NCBI RefSeq assembly: GCF_001507545.1
Contig: NZ_LQBP01000006.1
Coordinates: forward strand, 243,598-307,597
Source: Ruegeria profundi
GTDB taxonomy: Bacteria; Pseudomonadota; Alphaproteobacteria; Rhodobacterales; Rhodobacteraceae
Direction: 5' to 3'
Length of the DNA: 64,000 nt
Position numbers and translations under genes: made by a program. How positions within the stretch are numbered: the first letter of the stretch is position 1; each line of letters begins with the position of its first letter. This document shows positions 34,475-43,962 of the stretch, piece by piece. A model generated the notes under the pieces. The model saw only the letters and a list, made by a program, of their open reading frames with translations, was not told the DNA's origin and ran no database searches.

Positions 34475-36377
34475 GACCACTCGCCCCCTTTTTCTGGCTG
34501 CCGCACTGGCCGTTGCGGGGATACTGCCCGCCACGGCAGACACTCCCACCCCGATAGAAGGGCAATTCTGGTCCTCTGAAGTGAACGCTGGACATTTGCC
34601 GCCGGTCCAGGAACGACTGCCCGCAGAACCGCTGGTTGTTGATCTGGCTGCGAAGGGTCGGGAATTCGGCACGCCGGGCGGCACCTTGCGAACGATGGTG
34701 ACCCGGTCAAAGGACATCCGTCAGATGGTGGTGTATGGTTATGCGCGTCTCGTCGGTTTTAATGAGAAGTATGAGCTTGTGCCCGATCTGCTGGAATCGT
34801 TCGAAAACGAGGACAACCGCAAGTTCACCCTGAATCTGCGCGAAGGACACAAGTGGTCGGACGGATCGCCCTTCACCTCGGAAGACTTTCGCTATTGGTG
34901 GGAAGATGTTGCCAATAACGAACTTCTGAGCCCCTCTGGTCCGCCGGATTTTCTAATCGTCGAGGGTAAAAGTCCGACCGTTTCCTTTCCCGACGCCACC
35001 ACCGTTGTTTTCGAGTGGGATGATCCCAATCCAAAATTTCTTCAATCTCTGGCACAGGCACGGCCGCCATTCATCTACCGCCCTGCCGAGTTTCTGAAGC
35101 AATACCACGAAAAATACGCAGACGCCGAGGAATTGGCCTTTCTGGTCGACGATGCGCGCGTCAAAAGCTGGGCGGCGCTGCACAACAAACTGGACAACCT
35201 GTACAAGTTCGACAACCACGAACTGCCCACGCTCCAACCTTGGCTGAACGCAAGCTCGGGCAAAAAAATCCGGCATAACTTTGTCCGCAACCCGTACTAC
35301 CATCGTATCGACAGCAATGGGGTGCAACTGCCCTATATCGACGTGGTCGAAATGGAGATCGTCGCTCCGGGTCTCGTTGCGGCGAAAGCAAACGCAGGCG
35401 AAACTGATCTCCAGGGACGTGGGCTGTCCTTCCGCGATGCGTCGATCCTGAAAAAAGGTGAAAAGGTTGGAAACTACAAAACGCTGCTGTGGAAAACCGG
35501 CGTCGCCTCGCAAATTGCGATTTATCCAAACCTGAACTTTGCAGATGAGGCGTGGCGCGAGGTTTTGCGCGACGTGCGTGTACGCCGCGCCCTGTCGCTG
35601 GCCATTGACCGCAACACGATCAATCAGGCGCTTTATTTCAAGCTGGCGCAACCTGGCGCCATGTCGGTGCTGCCTGCTTCTCCGTTCTACTCTGAAAAGA
35701 ATGCAGAAGCTTGGGCGCAATACGATATCGAACAGGCTAACGCCCTGCTTGATGAGGCCGGCTTGGCCGAGCGTGACAAAAGCGGGATCCGCTTGCTTCC
35801 CGATGGACGCCCGATGGAACTGATCATCGAAACCGCGGGTGAACGGCAAGAGGTTGAGAACGCCCTGCAAATCGTTACCGACACGTGGCGCGAGATTGGC
35901 GTTGATCTGGTGATGCGCCCGCTGGATCGGGATATCCTGCGCAATCGCGTTTTTGCGGGCAACACCATGGCCTCGGTTTGGTATGGCTGGGATGATGGAA
36001 TTCCGCAGACCCACACCTCACCCGCCTACCTCGCGCCGACAGATCAGGTCTTTCTGGCCTGGCCGAAATGGGGCCAGTATCACCAGACAGGCGGGGATGT
36101 CGGCGAAGCGCCCGACATGCCCGAGGCCGAGCGTTTGATGAAATTGGCCCATGACTGGGAAATTGCCACAACGAATGAAGAGCGCGAGGCCGTCTGGACC
36201 GAAATGCTCAACATTCACGCCGATCAGGTTTACGCGATCGGCATATTGAACGGCGCGCCTCAGCCAATCGTGGTGTCCAACCGTCTGCGCAACGTACCCG
36301 AACAAGCCATGTGGGCGTGGGAACCCGGCGCGCATTTCGGCGTTCATCGACCAGACGAATTTTTCTTCGCCGACTGA
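34467..36377 (+). CDS. Extracellular solute-binding protein, family 5
   Basis: 636-residue periplasmic binding protein of the SBP_bac_5 type for peptides or similar solutes. A signal peptide (residues 1-25, hydrophobic FLAAALAVAGILP, cleavage near ATA-D) is followed by a mature domain with LNLREGHKWSDGSPFTSEDF and VRRALSLAIDRNTINQAL, both family hallmarks. It is long for the family, like YejA-type proteins. It is encoded between the fused ATPase and the two permeases. The ligand is unknown; the adjacent CoA-transferase gene points to an acid. Confidence 0.9.
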   Translation: MFKTTRPLFLAAALAVAGILPATADTPTPIEGQFWSSEVNAGHLPPVQERLPAEPLVVDLAAKGREFGTPGGTLRTMVTRSKDIRQMVVYGYARLVGFNEKYELVPDLLESFENEDNRKFTLNLREGHKWSDGSPFTSEDFRYWWEDVANNELLSPSGPPDFLIVEGKSPTVSFPDATTVVFEWDDPNPKFLQSLAQARPPFIYRPAEFLKQYHEKYADAEELAFLVDDARVKSWAALHNKLDNLYKFDNHELPTLQPWLNASSGKKIRHNFVRNPYYHRIDSNGVQLPYIDVVEMEIVAPGLVAAKANAGETDLQGRGLSFRDASILKKGEKVGNYKTLLWKTGVASQIAIYPNLNFADEAWREVLRDVRVRRALSLAIDRNTINQALYFKLAQPGAMSVLPASPFYSEKNAEAWAQYDIEQANALLDEAGLAERDKSGIRLLPDGRPMELIIETAGERQEVENALQIVTDTWREIGVDLVMRPLDRDILRNRVFAGNTMASVWYGWDDGIPQTHTSPAYLAPTDQVFLAWPKWGQYHQTGGDVGEAPDMPEAERLMKLAHDWEIATTNEEREAVWTEMLNIHADQVYAIGILNGAPQPIVVSNRLRNVPEQAMWAWEPGAHFGVHRPDEFFFAD

Positions 36378-36391
36378 TCAGGAGCAGCTAA

Positions 36392-37420
36392 ATGGTTATG
36401 CTGCGTTATGCAGTCTATCGCTTTTTCACGATGCTGCTGACGCTGGTGGTGGTGTCGGTGCTGATCTTCGTGATCATCAACCTGCCGCCCGGCGACTATC
36501 TCAGCAACCAGATCGCTGAACTTCAGGCCTCGGGTCAATCTGCCGGCGTACAAAAGGCTGAATTCCTGCGTAAGGAATACGCGCTGGACCGGCCTATTTG
36601 GGAACAATACCTGATCTGGATGGGGTTCTGGCCCGGCCCGCACGGGTTTGATGGTCTGTTGCAAGGCAACTATGGCTGGTCTTTTGAATTCGACCGCCCC
36701 GTTGCCGAGATCGTAGGCGATACGCTTTGGCTGACCGTTGTGGTCAATCTGGCGGCGATCCTTTTTGTGTATGCCGTTGCGCTGCCCCTGGGTGTCATCG
36801 CTGCGGCGCGGTCGCGGACGTGGATTGACTATACTTCGGCTTTTGTTGGCTATCTTGGTCTGGCCACGCCAAACTTCTTGCTGGCGCTGATCCTGTTCTA
36901 TTACGGCCACCAGTATTTCAACCTCCCCATTGGCGGCCTTATGGATCCATCATTCGAAGGCCAGCCGATGAGCTGGGATAAGCTGAAATCCATCCTGGTC
37001 CACCTGATCGTCCCAACCTTTGTGATCGGTACATCCGGAGCATCGGCCATGATGCAGCGCCTGCGCGCCAATATGCTGGACGAGCTGGGTAAACCCTATG
37101 TGGAAACGGCCATTGCCAAGGGTATGTCACCTTCGCGGATGTTGACGAAATACCCGCTGCGCGTGGCCTTCAATCCGTTTGTTGCCGATATCGGCAATCT
37201 GCTGCCGTCGATGGTATCCGGCTCAGTTCTTGTCTCGGTCGTCCTGGGCCTGCAAACCATCGGCCCAACCCTGCTGACGGCGCTGAAAACGCAAGATCAG
37301 TTCCTGTCTGCGTTCATTCTTATGTTCGTGGCGCTGCTGACTCTGATCGGTACCATGATCTCTGACATCCTGCTGGTCATGCTCGACCCGCGCATCCGAT
37401 ACGAGGGGCGAGACGCATGA
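36392..37420 (+). CDS. ABC transporter permease, DppB-type
   Basis: 342 residues with six hydrophobic segments and the DppB-type N-terminus (YRFFTMLLTLVVVSVLIFVI). The cytoplasmic EAA loop is ETAIAKGMSPSRML, and the C-terminus ends with the MLDPRIRYEGRDA tail typical of dipeptide permeases. CAGGAG precedes the ATG. It overlaps the second permease gene by 4 bp. Confidence 0.92.
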   Translation: MVMLRYAVYRFFTMLLTLVVVSVLIFVIINLPPGDYLSNQIAELQASGQSAGVQKAEFLRKEYALDRPIWEQYLIWMGFWPGPHGFDGLLQGNYGWSFEFDRPVAEIVGDTLWLTVVVNLAAILFVYAVALPLGVIAAARSRTWIDYTSAFVGYLGLATPNFLLALILFYYGHQYFNLPIGGLMDPSFEGQPMSWDKLKSILVHLIVPTFVIGTSGASAMMQRLRANMLDELGKPYVETAIAKGMSPSRMLTKYPLRVAFNPFVADIGNLLPSMVSGSVLVSVVLGLQTIGPTLLTALKTQDQFLSAFILMFVALLTLIGTMISDILLVMLDPRIRYEGRDA

Positions 37421-38571
37421 CCCAACGTCCAGATGGTCGCTTTGTCGACGATGCCCCATTCGACCCGGAAGCCGCCCTGCAACAGCTTGAACGCGCCGAT
37501 CTGGACGCGCCGAACTGGGTGCTGGTCTGGCGCAAGTTCAAAACCCACAAGCTGGGCTTGATCTCAGGCATCTTTCTGCTGCTTTGTTATCTGATGCTGC
37601 CCTTTGCCGGCTTCATCGCGCCCTACGGGCCGAATGAACGCAACGGTGAGCACCTCTATGCTCCACCGCAAAGCGTAAATTGGTTCTACGAGGGTAAGTT
37701 CATCGGTCCTCACGTTTTCCCCATCGTGGCCGAGGCGGATTTGGAAACCTTTCAATGGAAGTTCGTCCCCGACCTTGAAGACCCGCGTCCGATCAAATTC
37801 TTTTGTGAGGGGACAGAATACAAACTGGCCGGGCTGATCAGATCGGACACCCACCTGTTCTGTCCTCCGGAAGGCGCGACACTGTTCCTCTGGGGCTCTG
37901 ACCGTCTTGGCCGGGACATTTTCAGCCGCATCCTCTACGGGGCGCAACTGTCCCTAACCGTTGGCCTGATCGGTATCTCGGTGTCTTTCTTTCTGGGCAT
38001 TATATTCGGCTCAATGGCGGGATATTTCGGTGGCAAGATCGATTGGGTCATCAACCGCGTGATCGAGATTCTCCGCTCGTTGCCGGAATTGCCACTTTGG
38101 CTGGCCCTGTCCGCTGCGGTGCCTTCGAACTGGAGCCCTGTCGCAGTGTTCTTCATTATCTCGATCATCCTCGGCATTCTCGACTGGCCCGGTCTGGCCC
38201 GCTCTGTCCGCGCCAAATTCCTGTCCCTGCGCGAGGAGGAATATGTGCGCGCGGCCGAGATGATGGGCGCAAGCTCAGGGCGCGTCATTCGCAAGCACCT
38301 GCTGCCGAACTTCATGTCGCATCTCATCGCGTCGGCCACCCTGTCGATTCCCGCAATGATTCTTGGAGAAACGGCGCTCAGCTTTCTTGGCCTTGGCCTC
38401 AGGGCGCCCGCCGTCAGTTGGGGCGTAATGTTGAACGACGCACAGAACCTCGCTTCGATCGAGATATATCCGTGGACGGCAATCCCAATGCTGCCGATCA
38501 TCGTCATCGTACTGGCCTTCAATTTCCTAGGCGACGGTCTGCGCGACAGTTTGGACCCATATCAACAATGA
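37417..38571 (+). CDS. ABC transporter permease, DppC/YejE-type
   Basis: 384 residues. TM1 (about 45-68) is followed by an extracytoplasmic insert of about 95 residues rich in aromatic and charged residues. Then come five more helices and the EAA loop EYVRAAEMMGASSGRV. The long first loop matches the YejE-like branch of DppC permeases. The stop overlaps the ATG of the CoA-transferase gene (ATGA), a strong hint that the latter acts on the transported compound. Confidence 0.92.
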   Translation: MTQRPDGRFVDDAPFDPEAALQQLERADLDAPNWVLVWRKFKTHKLGLISGIFLLLCYLMLPFAGFIAPYGPNERNGEHLYAPPQSVNWFYEGKFIGPHVFPIVAEADLETFQWKFVPDLEDPRPIKFFCEGTEYKLAGLIRSDTHLFCPPEGATLFLWGSDRLGRDIFSRILYGAQLSLTVGLIGISVSFFLGIIFGSMAGYFGGKIDWVINRVIEILRSLPELPLWLALSAAVPSNWSPVAVFFIISIILGILDWPGLARSVRAKFLSLREEEYVRAAEMMGASSGRVIRKHLLPNFMSHLIASATLSIPAMILGETALSFLGLGLRAPAVSWGVMLNDAQNLASIEIYPWTAIPMLPIIVIVLAFNFLGDGLRDSLDPYQQ

Positions 38572-39923
38572 CCTTGATGTCCGCCCTTCCCGCATCAGAC
38601 AGCTACAAGTCGATTGGCAAGGGCGCACGACCCAGCGTTTTTGCTGTAAGTGAGCTGGCAACCGCCAGCTTCGCCGCCGTTGGACAGGAATTGGCGCGTC
38701 TTGTCAGCGCGTTGAACCTTGCGCCCAAGGCACCAGAGGTTTCCGTCGATCACCGATTGGCCTCACTGTGGTATGGGTTTTCTTTCAAGCCAGACGGGTG
38801 GGAGATGCCAAGCCTTTGGGATGCTGTAGCCGGAGATTATCAGGCGTCCGACGGCTGGATCAGGCTGCATACCAATCTGCCGCGCCACAAGGCAGCCGCT
38901 CTGAAAGTGCTTGGTGTTCCGGGCAATCGCGATGCTGTGTCCCAAGCTTTGAAAGAGTGGTCTGTCGCGGACCTGGAAACCGCGATCGTGGCCGGGGGCG
39001 GTGTGGCTGCAGCCATGCGCAGCCGTGCGGAGTGGCTTGAGCATCCGCAGGGTCGGGCAGTCTCCCGCGACCCGCTGATTGGCTGGCACAGCCCCCGTCG
39101 TATCGTTGTACGAGACCGGCCGGAAGCCACCGCCCAACGACCCCTGTCAGGCTTGCGGGTTCTGGACCTCACCCGCGTTCTGGCGGGTCCGGTCTCGACC
39201 CGAACGCTTGCTGGTTTCGGGGCCGAAGTTCTGCGCGTTGATCCCCCCGGATGGGATGAACCCGGCGTGATCCCGGATATCTCATTGGGCAAGCACTGTA
39301 CGTATTTGGACCTAAAATCGCCTGTCGGCATGAAAAAGCTGGAACATTTGCTGTCACAGGCGGATGTGTTCGTACACGGCTATCGGCCGGGCGCTTTGGA
39401 TGCGCTTGGTCTGCCAAAGACCAAGCGGGATGATCTGGCACCGAACCGGATTGAAGTCACGCTGAACGCCTACGGCTGGCAGGGGCCGTGGTCGTCCAGA
39501 CGCGGCTTTGACAGTCTTGTGCAGATGAGCGCAGGCGTCGCTGATTCTGGCCGCGCCTGGGCCAAGGCAGATAAACCAACACCGCTGCCGGTTCAGGCGT
39601 TGGACCACGCGACAGGCTACCTTATGGCTGCCGCGGTCCTGTCTGCGCTAGCTGAGGCCGCATCTGGCAACTCCATAATGCTCGCACAGTTGTCTCTGGC
39701 CCGGACCGCAGATCTATTGGCCGCACTGGCGAAATCCGACACCTCAGAAGAGATCACGCACGCGACGCCCGCAGACTATAATCAAAAGCCCGAAGCGTCG
39801 GGCTGGGGGGCTGGCCATCGCCTGAAACCGGCATTGACCGTCGGGGCCGCAAATATGCGTTGGGCCTTACCCGCCGAAAAACTAGGCACATCTCAACCCG
39901 TCTGGTCATCGCTTTCCGGCTAG
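38568..39923 (+). CDS. CoA-transferase family III (CaiB/BaiF)
   Basis: 451 residues from the ATG at 38568, which overlaps the permease stop. The upstream open frame from 38043 lies over the permease and is a shadow. The CoA-transferase fold begins near residue 190 with LSGLRVLDLTRVLAGP, then TRTLAGFGAEVLRVDPP and NAYGWQGPWSSRRGFDSLVQ; the first 190 residues are less conserved. The catalytic aspartate is expected near the RGFDSL segment. The C-terminal part after about residue 380 is short for a class III enzyme. It probably activates the imported carboxylic acid. The gene is tightly coupled to the importer. Confidence 0.85.
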   Translation: MTLMSALPASDSYKSIGKGARPSVFAVSELATASFAAVGQELARLVSALNLAPKAPEVSVDHRLASLWYGFSFKPDGWEMPSLWDAVAGDYQASDGWIRLHTNLPRHKAAALKVLGVPGNRDAVSQALKEWSVADLETAIVAGGGVAAAMRSRAEWLEHPQGRAVSRDPLIGWHSPRRIVVRDRPEATAQRPLSGLRVLDLTRVLAGPVSTRTLAGFGAEVLRVDPPGWDEPGVIPDISLGKHCTYLDLKSPVGMKKLEHLLSQADVFVHGYRPGALDALGLPKTKRDDLAPNRIEVTLNAYGWQGPWSSRRGFDSLVQMSAGVADSGRAWAKADKPTPLPVQALDHATGYLMAAAVLSALAEAASGNSIMLAQLSLARTADLLAALAKSDTSEEITHATPADYNQKPEASGWGAGHRLKPALTVGAANMRWALPAEKLGTSQPVWSSLSG

Positions 39924-39930
39924 CGCAACC

Positions 39931-40011
39931 GCCGCGCGGTACGCGCGGCCCGGCCCAACGCTTTGCGGGGCGTCTCGCCAGAGACGCACACCAAAGGGGC
40001 GGGAGAGCCCC
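39931..40011. terminator. Three short hairpins between the convergent CoA-transferase and MscS-type genes
   Basis: The 89-bp space holds GCCGCGCG-gta-CGCGCGGC (39931-39949), CGTCTC-gcca-GAGACG (39971-39986) and GGGGC-gggaga-GCCCC (39996-40011). None has a U-tract. Stacked GC-rich stems between convergent genes can act as a bidirectional transcription barrier or are a degenerate dispersed repeat. Confidence 0.5.
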
Positions 40012-40012
40012 G

Positions 40013-42379
40013 CTAACGGTCGTCCCCTCCGGGTCCGATATCGTCCAGATAATCCTCATCAATAGCCGCCTGCACCGCGCCCGTGACCGCTTCGCGTTGT
40101 TTGGGCGTCAAATCCTCCGGCTCTTTGCCTTCAGCGAGCCGAACGGTGACTTCGCGGTGGGCAAAATTGATACCTTCCCGGGCAAAAAGCTCGCGGATTT
40201 CCTGATAGACCTTCTTGCGCACCAGCCACTGATCCCCCGGCTTGGTCATGAATTTGACCCGAATGATCATCGCTGAATCCTGCATCTCGATCACGCCCTG
40301 CGACTTCAACGGCTGGATAAAATTCTCACCGATCACAGGGTCACTCAGTAACTCCTGACCCAGTTTCTTGATCAGCTTCCGCACCTTTTCGACATCGGTG
40401 TCATAAGTCACCCGCAGCGGCAGCTTCATGATAACCCAATCGCGGGAATAGTTGGTCAGCACCTTGATCTCACCAAAAGGTATCGTGTTCAGCGCGCCCA
40501 GATGATGCCGCAACTGGAACGACCGGACCGAGATTTTTTCAACCGTTCCTTTGACATCGCCAATGTCGATGTATTCCCCTTTCCGAAACGCATCGTCCAA
40601 CAGGAAGAACGCCCCCGAAAAAATGTCACGTACCAGCGTTTGCGAGCCGAACCCCACTGCCAGTCCGACCACACCGGCACCTGCGAAAAGCGGGCTTACA
40701 TTAATGCCCAACTCCATCAGAACAATCAGAACGATGGTGACGACAACCACGGCCAGGATCGCCCCGCGGAACAACGGCAGCAGCGTTGCCAAACGGCTTT
40801 GCCCCCCCTCACCGCCTTCATCACCCAATTCGGCCTCTTCACTGCCGTCATCAATCTCTTCCGCGATTTTCGAGTCGATCCAGATGCGGAAGAAGTGGAA
40901 CAGGATGTAGCCGATGAACAAGATCGTCATCACGTCCAGAGCCCGGTCAATGGGCAGGTCTTCGGTCCAGTCAATTCCGGGATTCCAGATCACGACCAAC
41001 GCATAGAGGCCGACAACGAAGGCGAGTATTCCCGCCACACGGCGGGCGAGGTCCTCATATGTCAGGATCGATTGTTGCTGCCTGTCTGACTTTGGTTTCT
41101 CGACGGGTTCATCGATGTCCTCGGCCGCGTCTGCGTTCATTCCGTCCATCTTGCGGTTGCGATCAAAATATCGCTCGAGCAGGTAGTTCATCGCCCCATA
41201 TGCAACAACCACGGACATGAAGATCGCATAGCTGCTGGCGACGATCGGCAGCGAGTGCTCATGCTCCAGAACCAGATCAACCGCCAGTTTGAACCAACTG
41301 AAGACAATATAGACGATCACGACCGGCGCCCACGCAAATGAGACAAAGCGTAATAACCACGAAACCCGATCCGGCGACCGCCCCCCCCTAATGGCATTGG
41401 AAATCGCCCGCGCGTTGAACAGAATCATCAAAACGTTGCCCAGCGCGCCGACCATGGTCAGGCTGCCATAGACCATCGCGTAGATGTTGTAGTTCAATCC
41501 AAAGTCAGCAACCCAGGTCGAAAACAGCACAACCGAGATATCATAGGTCGCAATCACCGACGCCCATATATACAGGCGCTTCGCGTCGCGATCCGAAAAC
41601 GGTGGCAGCCGATACTGGCTGAGATAGGGCGACAACACCATGCGCCACAGGTCGGACACGGTGCGCGACAGGAAGAACGCGGTGAAGATCGCCGTGACCG
41701 TGAACTGGATCGAGATGTCTTCGGCCTCACCAAAGATCAAGTACCCCACGATCAGCGCCATCACCATCGCAAAGACAGTGGCACCTATGCCCATGAAGAA
41801 ACGGAACACCAGGAAGGGCATTTTTTCGCGATAGCCTTTCGGGTCTTCCTTGGTGCGCGCCACTACGAACCGGCGTGCGATGCGCTTGCCGTAGATTTCG
41901 GCAGACAACCAGCGCCCCAGCAGCAGGAACAGAATGTTCCAGAACAAGACTTCAAGATATGTCTGAATCCGGCCGTCCGGGCTGGTTTGGCGCAAAATAT
42001 ACTGCACTTCGAAAATTGAATAAGGCAAAGCCTGCAAGCGCGCATGCATGGATGCGCGAAAATCCGACAACCTCTCCTGCGCTTTCATCAGCTGCGACCC
42101 GCCCCCCATCGGGTCGAGTGTGTCGGACTCAAGAGCCTCGTCTTGAGTACCCGAAGATACGACCTGCCCGGTGCTGTCTATAACAATCACGCTGGCGCCA
42201 GATTCGGTCGCAGCTCGGATCGCGGCGGCCAGATCGCTATCCTGATTTGTGTCTGTTTCTGTGTCGGAACCCGACCCATATCCAGGGATCAAGGATGTCT
42301 GTGCCGCTGCTGTGGTAACGAAGGCGGCTGCGAAAGCCCAAACAAGAATGGCTATCACAGCGCTGAGATTAAGTTTCAT
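40013..42379 (-). CDS. Large MscS-family mechanosensitive ion channel
   Basis: 788 residues. A signal peptide-like start (1-26, ending TAAAQ) and a periplasmic stretch with charged residues (27-140) come first. About eight to ten membrane segments (150-600) follow, and then the conserved pore and beta domain: GVVGLAVGFGSQTLVRDIFSG, followed by YIDIGDVKGTVEKISVRSFQLR and PFGEIKVLTNYSRDW. The soluble C-terminus is acidic (PEDLTPKQREAV). It belongs with the MscK/YbiO-size members. A 368-bp gap to the next gene shows no clear element. Confidence 0.9.
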   Translation of the reverse strand: MKLNLSAVIAILVWAFAAAFVTTAAAQTSLIPGYGSGSDTETDTNQDSDLAAAIRAATESGASVIVIDSTGQVVSSGTQDEALESDTLDPMGGGSQLMKAQERLSDFRASMHARLQALPYSIFEVQYILRQTSPDGRIQTYLEVLFWNILFLLLGRWLSAEIYGKRIARRFVVARTKEDPKGYREKMPFLVFRFFMGIGATVFAMVMALIVGYLIFGEAEDISIQFTVTAIFTAFFLSRTVSDLWRMVLSPYLSQYRLPPFSDRDAKRLYIWASVIATYDISVVLFSTWVADFGLNYNIYAMVYGSLTMVGALGNVLMILFNARAISNAIRGGRSPDRVSWLLRFVSFAWAPVVIVYIVFSWFKLAVDLVLEHEHSLPIVASSYAIFMSVVVAYGAMNYLLERYFDRNRKMDGMNADAAEDIDEPVEKPKSDRQQQSILTYEDLARRVAGILAFVVGLYALVVIWNPGIDWTEDLPIDRALDVMTILFIGYILFHFFRIWIDSKIAEEIDDGSEEAELGDEGGEGGQSRLATLLPLFRGAILAVVVVTIVLIVLMELGINVSPLFAGAGVVGLAVGFGSQTLVRDIFSGAFFLLDDAFRKGEYIDIGDVKGTVEKISVRSFQLRHHLGALNTIPFGEIKVLTNYSRDWVIMKLPLRVTYDTDVEKVRKLIKKLGQELLSDPVIGENFIQPLKSQGVIEMQDSAMIIRVKFMTKPGDQWLVRKKVYQEIRELFAREGINFAHREVTVRLAEGKEPEDLTPKQREAVTGAVQAAIDEDYLDDIGPGGDDR

Positions 42380-42747
42380 TAAGCAGCCTATCCAATTCTC
42401 GTATTGCCAAAAGACTACAGAAGCACCTGAGCGTATTCAAATATTCAGCCTTTTTCTTCTCGTGATCGTGTCATTTCGTGTTCCTGCTGCACTGCGAACA
42501 ACAAGAGTGTTTTCAACCTAGGAAAAACTGAATATGACCGGCCCTGCAATTGCGTGGAACAGCAAGTCCGATGTCAGGCTGATGGGGGTGATTTCCCCTG
42601 ACCTAGCCGCGTATCGAATGTTGCTATTCCGCCATGGTTGACGAATTTGCCCTGTCTTGGAAACCCCTTTGGCAAGCGGCGTCAAAAAATATACGGTAAC
42701 GGGGGCAAACGCGCGGAGTTGAACCCAAAAACACGATAGGCGAAAGC
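42380..42747. other. 368-bp intergenic region with no clear element
   Basis: Divergent space between the MscS-type gene and the glycan operon. It must hold promoters for both, but I see no convincing hexamer pair, hairpin, tRNA or small open reading frame. The stretch near 42590-42720 (TTGACG and a run of A) could belong to the glycan-operon promoter; no -10 box is clear. Confidence 0.3.
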
Positions 42748-43962
42748 ATGAGCCTGGGAATACAAGACAAAACGACCGGCCGGGCGCCGCGCATTCTGCT
42801 CTACAGCCACGATACCTTCGGGCTGGGCCATCTGCGTCGGTCGCGCGCCCTTGCAGCGGCGATCACGCAAGCCAACCCGGACGCATCCGCTCTGATCCTG
42901 ACGGGATCGCCGGTGGCGGGGCGATTCACCTTTCCGCGCCGGGTTGATCACGTACGACTGCCGGGTGTCACCAAACGCGCCGATGGCTCTTACGCGGCGC
43001 GGACGATCGGAATGGGCATAGAAGAAGTGACCGAGCTGCGCGCGGGCCTTATACAGACCTCTGTTGAGCAATTCGATCCCGATATGCTGATCGTTGACAA
43101 GGAACCCACCGGATTTCGCGGTGAGCTTCTGCCGACGCTGGAAACTCTTCTGCAGTCGCAGCGCACCAAACTGGTTCTTGGGCTACGCGACGTGCTTGAT
43201 GAACCCGAAGTGCTGGCCGCTGAATGGGAGAGGAAAGAAGCCATCACCGCGACCGAGCGGTTCTATCATGAAATCTGGATATACGGGCTGCGCTCGATCT
43301 ATGACCCGACCCAAGGCCTGCCTCTGAGCAGAGCAGCGCAGTCGCGCATTCACTGGACCGGGTACTTACGCCGAGACCTCACCCCTGTGGGTGAGCCGCC
43401 CGAGAAACCTTATATTCTGATCACTCCGGGTGGCGGCGGCGATGGCAAGGCGATGGTGAACCTTGTTTTGTCAGCCTATGAAAAAGACCCTACCCTGTCA
43501 CCGCGTGCCGTACTGGTTTACGGCCCCTTCCTGTCTGGCGAACTGCGGGAGGAGTTTGAGACTCGCGTTGCAGCGCTTAACGGTCGGTTAACCGCCGTTG
43601 GGTTCGAATCCCAGATCGAAACCCTTTTTGCCGGTGCCTCGGGTGTTGTCTGCATGGGCGGCTACAACACCTTTTGCGAGGTACTCTCGTTCGATAAACG
43701 CGCCGTCATCGTGCCACGTTCGACTCCCCGGCTCGAGCAATGGATCCGAGCGTCGCGCGCCGAAAGTCTGGGGCTTGTCCGCATGCTGGACGAAAATCGG
43801 GACGGCTTGACGCCAGAGGCTATGATACAGGCAATTCGCAACCTGCCCGAACAACCGCTTCCATCGCAGGCTATTCAGGACGGGCTACTGGACGGGCTGG
43901 ACTATGTTGTTGATCGCGTAGACGCGCTGTTGGGCCAGGAACAGAAACGGGCCACTGGATGA
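42748..43962 (+). CDS. Predicted glycosyltransferase, COG4671/GT28-like GT-B fold
   Basis: 404 residues, cytosolic, no signal peptide. The N-terminal half has the LYSHDTFGLGHLRRSRALAA signature (the glycine-rich GxGHLxR loop of MurG/COG4671-type enzymes). The C-terminal half has LITPGGGGDGKAM and the donor-site VCMGGYNTFCEVLSFDKRAVIVPR. It likely transfers a sugar from a nucleotide donor. It is the first gene of a seven-gene operon; its stop overlaps the next start (ATGA). It shares its fold and motifs with the gene at 46860. Acceptor unknown. Confidence 0.82.
   Translation: MSLGIQDKTTGRAPRILLYSHDTFGLGHLRRSRALAAAITQANPDASALILTGSPVAGRFTFPRRVDHVRLPGVTKRADGSYAARTIGMGIEEVTELRAGLIQTSVEQFDPDMLIVDKEPTGFRGELLPTLETLLQSQRTKLVLGLRDVLDEPEVLAAEWERKEAITATERFYHEIWIYGLRSIYDPTQGLPLSRAAQSRIHWTGYLRRDLTPVGEPPEKPYILITPGGGGDGKAMVNLVLSAYEKDPTLSPRAVLVYGPFLSGELREEFETRVAALNGRLTAVGFESQIETLFAGASGVVCMGGYNTFCEVLSFDKRAVIVPRSTPRLEQWIRASRAESLGLVRMLDENRDGLTPEAMIQAIRNLPEQPLPSQAIQDGLLDGLDYVVDRVDALLGQEQKRATG

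Noticed and set aside
38043..38567. Upstream part of the long frame that ends in the CoA-transferase
   Set aside because: It runs over the DppC-type permease in another frame; the CoA-transferase starts at the ATG overlapping the permease stop.
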